Positions 7,781-12,500 of a stretch of 12,500 nucleotides of DNA are shown here, in pieces. Every line of letters begins with the position of its first letter. Within the stretch, counting starts at the first letter, position 1. The notes beneath the pieces are model-generated. The model had not been told where the DNA came from. It saw only the letters and a list, made by a program, of their open reading frames with translations, and ran no database searches. Source of the DNA: Zygnema cylindricum (lineage: Eukaryota > Streptophyta > Zygnematophyceae > Zygnematales > Zygnemataceae); the NCBI GenBank assembly GCA_037447655.1, contig JBBHKE010000102.1:1-12500 (forward strand). The letters are read 5' to 3'. The translations under genes and the position numbers were made by a program.

Positions 7781-7815
7781 AACTGTACTTTCTAGAATGT
7801 ACCGAAAGTACAGTT
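7781..7815. promoter_or_regulatory. Inverted repeat 2 in U3 of element B, with TTCTAGAA
   Basis: Perfect twelve-base arms AACTGTACTTTC (7781-7792) and GAAAGTACAGTT (7804-7815) around an 11-base loop. TTCTAGAA at 7790-7797 spans the arm/loop border and fits the TTCNNGAA heat-shock-element dimer. TTCGCGAA at 7843-7850 is a second match outside the hairpin. Neither is part of a three-unit array, so the heat-shock reading is speculative. Confidence 0.6.
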
Positions 7816-8044
7816 ACATGTATTTAGATAAAGTTCTAGATGTTCGCGAAATATATTTGTTGTTTCGTTTCGCGTCTAGATTTTCGTACGTCTAATTTAG
7901 TACGATAGTACTTCTAGTTTTGTCTAGTACTTTCGTCTTAGCTTGTCGTTTTGCTATGTTTCAGCCCTTAGTGAAATTTAGAGTATTCTAGCTTAATCTG
8001 CGGACAGGTGGCAGTTTTCTTGAGGCTTCTTGGCGGCGCACGCT

Positions 8045-8054
8045 CACACGTGTC
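8045..8054. promoter_or_regulatory. G-box / ABRE-like word in LTR of element B
   Basis: CACACGTGTC contains CACGTG and ACGTGTC, the core bound by plant bZIP/bHLH factors. It lies about 19 bp upstream of the TATA candidate and is kept in the 3' LTR at 10286-10295. The spacing is promoter-like. Function is inferred only. Confidence 0.5.
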
Positions 8055-8072
8055 ACGCCATGGCTGGTATTG

Positions 8073-8080
8073 TATTTAAA
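8073..8080 (+). promoter_or_regulatory. Candidate TATA box of element B
   Basis: TATTTAAA followed by GGGACACC, downstream of the G-box word; the same sequence is at 10314-10321 in the 3' LTR. A transcript from here would begin around 8105-8110, at the edge of the tandem duplication. Confidence 0.5.
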
Positions 8081-8105
8081 GGGACACCATGACTGTGTGT
8101 TAATC

Positions 8106-8229
8106 AATCAATAAGGAATTGGAGGATTATATTTAGTAATAGAAGAGATAGAGAAGAAATTGTAATTAATCAATAAGGAATTGGAGGATTATATGGAGTA
8201 ATAGAAGAGATAGAGAAGAAATTCTAATT
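8106..8229. repeat. 62-bp tandem duplication present only in the 5' LTR of element B
   Basis: Copies at 8106-8167 and 8168-8229 differ at about three positions (TTTAG/TGGAG and G/C before TAATT). The 3' LTR has a single copy that matches the second unit at these positions. The LTRs are copied from one template at insertion, so one side changed afterwards: either gain in the 5' LTR or loss in the 3' LTR. Confidence 0.93.
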
Positions 8230-8360
8230 TCAGTTTTATATTAATATGAGAATTTTTTGAAATGTCTCTTCAATGTTGAATTAATGTTTTATATTATGAA
8301 TGCTTCTGCTGCTATAAGTGTTTGTAAGTGAGCTCAGAGTTTATTATCGATCCTTTCATT

Positions 8361-8372
8361 TGGTATCAGAGC
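8361..8372 (+). promoter_or_regulatory. Primer-binding site of element B (tRNA-iMet)
   Basis: TGGTATCAGAGC, two bases after the LTR end. It is the exact 12-base site complementary to the 3' end of plant initiator-Met tRNA, used to prime minus-strand cDNA in most plant copia elements. Confidence 0.95.
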
Positions 8373-8415
8373 AGGTTGAGCTCCATTGTGGTATCTCCTT
8401 TTCTAGTGTTGGCGC

Positions 8416-10215
8416 ATGGGGGGAAAGAACAAAAAGAAGTCCCCTTTCACTCCCTCCTCTTCAGCTACCCCTGTTTCTAATTTTTGGGAAAATTTGCCGA
8501 CTCCCGAGGATCCTCCTAAAGAAGAGAAAGAGTTCAGTTTTACCGGAGCCGCATTTGAGTCATCATTCCCCACGGATTCGGTTGACCAAAATAGAGGTGT
8601 CGGAGGTTCGATGTCCGACAATCAAATGCGAGAGTATTTGGAGAATTTCATGCGTCGGATTGATGAGAAATTCTCGGCCGTGGATAGGAGGTTCGATGAA
8701 TTAACTCATGGTGATCCGGATCCCAATCCGGATGGAGATGATTCCGATGATAGTGATGGGGAGGCAAAGAAAGTGAAAGATAAGAGGGGGAAACTTAAGC
8801 TTGATGACGATTCCGATTTAGAAGAAGATAGTCAAGGAGGAGTGGAAATATTTCAGATGCCCGGAAAGACCGTCGTATTCAATGGATCGAATTACCCTTC
8901 GTGGAAGAAATATATTCGAGCTCAATTGATTTTGAGAGGCCTTTGGAAGGTCGTCAATGGAGAAGAGAAAATGCCGGTTGGAGATGCGAAGGCTCGTCGG
9001 TTGTGGAAGCGAAAGAATCTTGCGGCCATCACCGGATTAATGCAAACTTGTTCGGTGTCCGTGCATCATCATTTCCTCACGCATAGCACCGCACACGGAT
9101 GTTGGAAGGCGTTGGAATCCCAATTTGAGAGGGGAATCCAAAACAAGGGCCAATATATGTTTTCTGATTTCATGCAATTCAAGATGAAATCCAACGAATC
9201 TTTTGACGATGCCGTGTTGAGATTCAATATTATTGTGGAGCAACTTCTCAACAATGGGAGAGTGATCACGGAGGAGGACAAAGTAACCGGATTTTTGAAT
9301 GCATTACCGGATAAATGGATCCATCTCAAAGAGATTTTACTTGCGAGGGAAAATAACACCTACGAGTTTATTGTGAATTATTTAAAGATGGCGAAGAGTA
9401 ATCGTGTTAGCTCTTCAAAGGGCTCTTTGGACACGGGATCCTTGAATGTGACCGCTCCCGAATTCGCGGACTTACATTATTTCCGTGGAAGAGGGGGTGG
9501 AAAAGGAGAAGGTCCGAGAGGTCGTGGAAAATGGCTTGATAGGGGCGGATATTCAAGATCTCGGTCCGCACAAAATGATAGTAGCAACGTCTTGTGTTTC
9601 CGTTGCAACCGGCCCGGTCATTTTTCGGCTTCTTGTCCGGAAAAGGAGAAAGAATGCTTCTATTGTGGGAAAGTAGGCCACACGAGACAACAATGCTACT
9701 CTAAATTTAGTAGCGGAGGAGTAAGAGGTGGTCGCAGTTTTGGTGGTCGCGGTCGCGGACGTGATAGTGGTGGTGGTCGTGGACGCTATGGCGGCCTTGG
9801 CGGCAACCATGGAAATTTTGTTGACTTGCGAAGTTTTGAAGGAGACGAAGGAGGACAAACATTCACTTGTCTCCACCTCACTATTGATTCTTTAAGTGAC
9901 GCACGCGATGACGCACACGAAAAGGAATGGATTATTGACACGGGAGCGTCTCACCACGTGTGTACGGACGGTACACTTTTTGATGACATGCGTTCACTTA
10001 CCGTACCAAAGCTAATTACGGTCGCAAGTGGACAAACGATTACGGTTGGTAAAGTGGGTACCGTTCGTTTAAATCTACCCACGTGGGACCGTTTTGAAAA
10101 TGAAACTATTTCGGAGGCGCGTCTATTGAATATCCTATATATTCCGGATGGTTCAGTGAATCTATTAAGCGTACCTCAAATTCAGCGAGCCGGTGGGAGT
10201 TTCAGCCCTTTGTGA
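8416..10215 (+). CDS. gag: Copia Gag-protease polyprotein, truncated (599 aa)
   Basis: This should form the particle and bind element RNA, with a protease for processing. Residues 1-150 are a polar, Asp/Glu/Lys-rich N-terminal extension. About 155-325 is a UBN2-type copia Gag domain starting FNGSNYPSWKKYIRAQLILRG. Two CCHC knuckles follow, CFRCNRPGHFSASC (394-407) and CFYCGKVGHTRQQC (414-427), flanked by Arg/Gly-rich stretches. The protease active site is DTG in WIIDTGASHHVC (Asp at 508). Copia-like sequence continues to NLLSVPQIQRAGG. The last residues (FSPL) and the stop come from LTR sequence, because everything after the protease/start of integrase is deleted. The ATG at 8416 is the first long-frame start, 44 bases after the PBS. 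No frame damage is seen. Whether it is expressed is unknown. Confidence 0.9.
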   Translation: MGGKNKKKSPFTPSSSATPVSNFWENLPTPEDPPKEEKEFSFTGAAFESSFPTDSVDQNRGVGGSMSDNQMREYLENFMRRIDEKFSAVDRRFDELTHGDPDPNPDGDDSDDSDGEAKKVKDKRGKLKLDDDSDLEEDSQGGVEIFQMPGKTVVFNGSNYPSWKKYIRAQLILRGLWKVVNGEEKMPVGDAKARRLWKRKNLAAITGLMQTCSVSVHHHFLTHSTAHGCWKALESQFERGIQNKGQYMFSDFMQFKMKSNESFDDAVLRFNIIVEQLLNNGRVITEEDKVTGFLNALPDKWIHLKEILLARENNTYEFIVNYLKMAKSNRVSSSKGSLDTGSLNVTAPEFADLHYFRGRGGGKGEGPRGRGKWLDRGGYSRSRSAQNDSSNVLCFRCNRPGHFSASCPEKEKECFYCGKVGHTRQQCYSKFSSGGVRGGRSFGGRGRGRDSGGGRGRYGGLGGNHGNFVDLRSFEGDEGGQTFTCLHLTIDSLSDARDDAHEKEWIIDTGASHHVCTDGTLFDDMRSLTVPKLITVASGQTITVGKVGTVRLNLPTWDRFENETISEARLLNILYIPDGSVNLLSVPQIQRAGGSFSPL

Positions 10216-10537
10216 AATTTAGAGTATTCTAGCTTAATCTGCGGACAGGTGGCAGTTTTCTGGAGGCTTTTTGGCGGCGCACGCTCACACGTGTCACGCC
10301 ATGGCTGGTATTGTATTTAAAGGGACACCACGACTGTGTGTTAATCAATCAATAAGGAATTGGAGGATTATATGGAGTAATAGAAGAGATAGAGAAGAAA
10401 TTCTAATTTCAGTTTTATATTAATATGAGAATTTTTTGAAATGTCTCTTCAATGTTGAATTAATGTTTTATATTATGAATGCTTCTGCTGCTATAAGTGT
10501 TTGTAAGTGAGCTCAGAGTTTATTATCGATCCTTTCA
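10199..10537 (+). repeat. 3' LTR of element B, 5'-truncated remnant
   Basis: 339 bp corresponding to 7958-8358 of the 5' LTR without the extra 62-bp unit. Substitutions are few, near 10210, 10263, 10270 and 10330, and the right half is identical. It lacks the first ~237 bp of the LTR. The join to gag-pol is at GGGAGTTTCAGCCC, where TTTCAGCCCTT is LTR sequence. It retains the G-box word, TATA candidate, R and U5. Confidence 0.94.
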
Positions 10538-10542
10538 CTTTC
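10538..10542. repeat. Target-site duplication of element B, right copy (CTTTC)
   Basis: Directly follows the LTR's terminal CA; identical to 7716-7720. Confidence 0.93.
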
Positions 10543-11042
10543 TTCTCACTCCCCTCTCTCACTCTCCAACTCTCTCCCCCCCCCTCCCCCACCTCTCCTC
10601 CCTCTCCTTCCCTCGGACCCTCACATAGCTCTGCTTCAACCTCTCTCGTACCCTTCCTCTCTCACTCCCCCACTCCCTCTCCTCCACTCCCTCTCTCACT
10701 CCCCTTCCCTCTTCCCTCTTCCCTCTCTCCTCCCCCCCCCCCCCGACCTCTCCTCCCTCTCCCTCCCACGTACCCTCTCCTGGTGGTTCTAATTCCTCTC
10801 TTACTCTCCTTCTTACCCTTCCTTACCCCTCTTTCTCTCCCTCTCTCCTCTCCCTTTCGCTCTCTCTCCCTCTCCCCCCCCCAGACCTCTCTTCCCTCTC
10901 CCTCCCTCGTACCCTCTCCTGGTGGTGCTTCAACCCGGGCCTCGTGCTGAAAGGGGTGAAGGGAAGGGGAGTGAGATCTCTCCTCCTCACTTCCGGGACT
11001 CTCTCTCCGCTCTCCTCCTTCGCCAAGGAACTCAACATGTTA

Positions 11043-11117
<75 letters not shown>

Positions 11118-11335
11118 CTCTCACCTTCTATTTCTCTTTTTTTTCTCCCTCTCTTTTTCACCCTCTCTCTCTCTCCCTTCTCTCTCTCTATCTTTCTCTC
11201 TATCTCCCATTATCCCTCTCACCTTCTATTTCTCTCTATCTTTCCCTCTTGCTCTCTCTCTCTCTCTCTCTCTTTCCCTCTCTCTCTCTCCCTCCCTCCC
11301 TGCCTCTTTCCCTCCCTCCCTCCCTTCTTATAACG
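10543..11335. repeat. Polypyrimidine tract with a ~140-155 bp repeat
   Basis: About 800 bp that is nearly all C and T on the plus strand. It is not featureless: a block starting ACCTCTCCTCCCTCTCC occurs at 10591 and 10746, with a close variant at 10885 (spacings 155 and 139 bp). The blocks at 10746-10789 and 10885-10928 are nearly identical, each ending CTCTCCTGGTGGT. Runs of C precede each block. A purine-rich patch at about 10948-10977 breaks the strand bias. Open frames of Ser, Leu and Pro on the plus strand, or Arg/Glu on the minus strand, are artefacts. Confidence 0.85.
11049..11113. repeat. (CT)n microsatellite
   Basis: About 65 bp of CT dinucleotide with a single CTCG interruption near 11075, inside the polypyrimidine tract. 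Shorter CT runs recur at about 11249-11272 and 11279-11290. Confidence 0.95.
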
Positions 11336-11430
11336 TATAAATATAAAGTATAAAGCTAATTAAAAAAATTTAAAGCATAAAGTATGAAGTATAAACTTTA
11401 AAGTATAAAGCACTTATACTGTAAGTCAAC
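11336..11430. repeat. AT-rich repeats of TATAAAG-like units
   Basis: Imperfect AAAGTATAAAG / AAAGCATAAAG / AAGTATGAAG units of about 9-11 bp form the transition between the CT-rich and the TATTTTATTG arrays. There is no gene. Confidence 0.7.
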
Positions 11431-11438
11431 GAGGAACC

Positions 11439-11785
11439 GTATTTTATCGTATTGTATTTTGTTGTATTTTATTGTATTTTATCGTATTTGTTATTGTATT
11501 TTATTGTATTTTATCGTATTTGTTATTGTATTTTATTGTATTTTTATCGTATTTGTTATTGTATTTTATTGTATTTTATCGTATTTGATATTGTATTTTA
11601 TTGTATTTGTTGTTGTATTTTATTGTATTTTATCGTATTTGTTATTGTATTTTATTGTATTTTTATCGTATTTGTTTTTGTATTTTATTGTATTTTATCG
11701 TATTTGGTATTGTATTTTATCGTATTTGTTAATGTATTTTATTGTATTTTATCGTTTTTGTTATTGTATTTTATTGTATTTTATG
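11439..11785. repeat. ~33-bp AT-rich minisatellite
   Basis: About ten tandem copies with a period of 33-34 bp. Each is built from three subunits of about 10-11 bp: GTATTTTATT, GTATTTTATC, then GTATTTGTTATT. Copies differ by single T insertions and a few substitutions. Because 33 is divisible by three, one frame stays open for hundreds of bases and gives a 266-codon frame of F, I, Y, L and C that I do not regard as a gene. Confidence 0.9.
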
Positions 11786-12262
11786 TTTCCACACCGTTCC
11801 TGGTCCAGCTGAAGAATCCTCACTTGATAATAGCCATCCGTCATATTTATATTTGGTATTCTATTATATCGTATTTTATTTTACCGCACTGTATTTTCTT
11901 TTTTTATCGTTCTGTATTTTATTTGTCCAGAACGACCCAAGTCCATCTGGAGAATCCGCACGTGATTACGACCACCGACGTATTTTATTTTGTCACATTG
12001 TATTTTATCCTACTGTATTTTTTGTATTTTATTGTATTTTATTGTATTTTATGTTTCCAGACCCGTCCAAGTCCACCTGGAGAATCTGCACGTGATAACA
12101 GCCATCCGTCATGTTTCTTTTTTGGTATTATATTATATCGTATTTTTATTTTATCGCACTGTAATTTATTTTATCACACTCTATTTTATTTTATCGTACT
12201 GTATTTTACTTGTCCAGACCCTTCCAAGTCCAGCTGGAGAATCCGCACGTGATAACGGCCAA
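11785..12262. repeat. Satellite-like array with four ~55-60 bp GC-richer cores
   Basis: Cores at about 11785-11844, 11923-11980, 12052-12115 and 12210-12262 share CCAGACC...CCAAGTCCA, CTGGAGAATC(C/T)GCACGTGAT and a ...GCCATCCGTCA end. They are separated by GTATTTTATT-type AT-rich spacers related to the minisatellite on the left. Cores 1 and 3 begin GTTTCC and are followed by TTGGTATT, while cores 2 and 4 begin TTGTCC. The higher-order unit is therefore two cores, roughly 270-290 bp. CACGTG is present in cores 2-4; core 1 has CACTTG. The family is not recognised. Confidence 0.88.
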
Positions 12263-12309
12263 TCAGATTCGAGTGGGAGTGGTGCCAAGAGGCCCAGCTG
12301 GCAAGCAGC
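12263..12309. other. Short unassigned sequence
   Basis: GC-richer non-repetitive sequence between the last satellite core and the next direct repeat. Nothing is recognised. Confidence 0.5.
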
Positions 12310-12500
12310 TTAACTCCTCCTACGCCAATAGGGAAGCAGTAGACTCCAAAATAGACCTGGGGAATGCTATAGGTGGGATTGGGTTCTCTCCCTCTATCTC
12401 TCTCTGTCCCTGGCCTCCCTTTTTTTCTCTTTTTCTTCTCTTTCTCTCTCTCTTTTAACTCCTACGCCACTAGGGAATCCGTAGACCAAGGGAACACTAT
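12310..12500. repeat. Direct repeat pair flanking a CT-rich stretch, running off the window
   Basis: Copies at 12310-12370 and 12455-12500 share TTAACTCC, TACGCCA(A/C)TAGGGAA, GTAGAC and GGGAA(T/C)(G/A)CTAT in order. The first is longer by an extra CTC and about ten bases in the middle. Between them, 12382-12454 is CT/T-rich. The spacing of about 145 bp suggests the start of another tandem array, of which only one and a fraction units are visible. Confidence 0.75.

Larger units (their letters stand above)
7721..8358 (+). repeat. 5' LTR of element B, full length
   Basis: Starts TGTTACGATTC and ends CCTTTCA. Its right 401 bp match the 3' remnant 10199-10537 once a 62-bp tandem duplication present only here is discounted. 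The left ~237 bp have no partner in the window. They hold several inverted repeats (7751-7773, 7781-7815) and TTCNNGAA words. A G-box/ABRE-like word and a TATA candidate lie at 8045-8054 and 8073-8080. Confidence 0.95.
7721..10537 (+). mobile_element. Ty1/copia LTR retrotransposon B, internally deleted, gag-protease only
   Basis: A 2.8-kb element with a perfect CTTTC duplication, a complete 638-bp 5' LTR (TG...CA), an exact tRNA-iMet primer-binding site and an unbroken gag-protease frame. The frame then fuses at about 10199 to the middle of the 3' LTR. Integrase, RT, RNase H, the polypurine tract and the first ~237 bp of the 3' LTR are absent. The LTRs share 339 bp with about four substitutions, so the insertion is young compared with element A. 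It is non-autonomous. Confidence 0.95.

Noticed and set aside
2309-10537. A and B as copies of one element
   Set aside because: LTR sequence, LTR length, Gag sequence, number of zinc knuckles and orientation all differ; they are separate copia families.
10507-11353. Ser/Leu/Pro-rich frames on the plus strand and an Arg/Glu-rich frame on the minus strand
   Set aside because: They are translations of the polypyrimidine tract and (CT)n microsatellite, and the first starts inside the LTR remnant.
11452-12252. A 266-codon open frame, and two 107-117 codon frames, on the plus strand
   Set aside because: They arise from a repeat whose period is near a multiple of three. The product is F/I/Y/L/C repeats and runs through both the minisatellite and the satellite cores with no domain.
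11439-12262. CRISPR array
   Set aside because: The spacers are themselves AT-rich repeats, core lengths and spacing vary, and the setting is eukaryotic retrotransposon DNA.

Overview
The window is eukaryotic, repeat-dominated intergenic DNA, most likely from a land plant. It holds no convincing host gene, tRNA, rRNA or CRISPR array. The plant inference rests on two Ty1/copia LTR retrotransposons. One has an exact TGGTATCAGAGC (initiator-Met tRNA) primer-binding site and the other a degraded version; both carry plant-type copia Gag regions. The long AT-rich and CT-rich simple sequences fit this setting. The species cannot be named from the sequence.

Layout. 1-2303: a poly-T tract, A-rich and T-rich simple sequence and short degenerate repeats, then about 850 bp of unrecognised sequence. 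2304-7383: copia element A on the minus strand, complete in structure. It has two ~415-421 bp LTRs, a PBS-like site, a polypurine tract, a near-matching 5-bp target duplication and a full gag-PR-IN-RT-RNase H order. It is dead: there are at least seven or eight frame breaks, two TGG-to-TAG type stops, a protease active site reading GSN, and two internal tandem duplications. 7384-7715: a short spacer that runs into CT-rich sequence. 7716-10542: copia element B on the plus strand, with a perfect CTTTC target duplication. It has a full 638-bp 5' LTR, an exact PBS and an uninterrupted 599-codon gag-protease frame. It then jumps directly into the middle of the 3' LTR, so integrase, RT, RNase H, polypurine tract and the first ~237 bp of the 3' LTR are missing. 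10543-11335: polypyrimidine array containing a ~140-155 bp repeat and a (CT)n microsatellite. 11336-12500: AT-rich minisatellites, a satellite-like array with four ~55-60 bp cores, and a second direct repeat that runs off the window end.

History. By eye, element A's LTRs differ at roughly 20-odd positions (about 94-95% identity), while element B's differ at about four positions plus one 62-bp duplication, so B inserted more recently. B landed inside the CT-rich repeat array whose two halves now flank it. Because the U3 of both LTRs is copied from the 3' LTR during reverse transcription, B's full 5' U3 beside a truncated 3' U3 points to deletion after integration.

I see no undescribed multi-gene system. 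The items most worth following are the intact Gag-protease frame of B with two zinc knuckles, the hairpin-rich U3 that it retains in one LTR only, the in-frame 36-bp duplication in A's RNase H, and the satellite cores carrying CACGTG.
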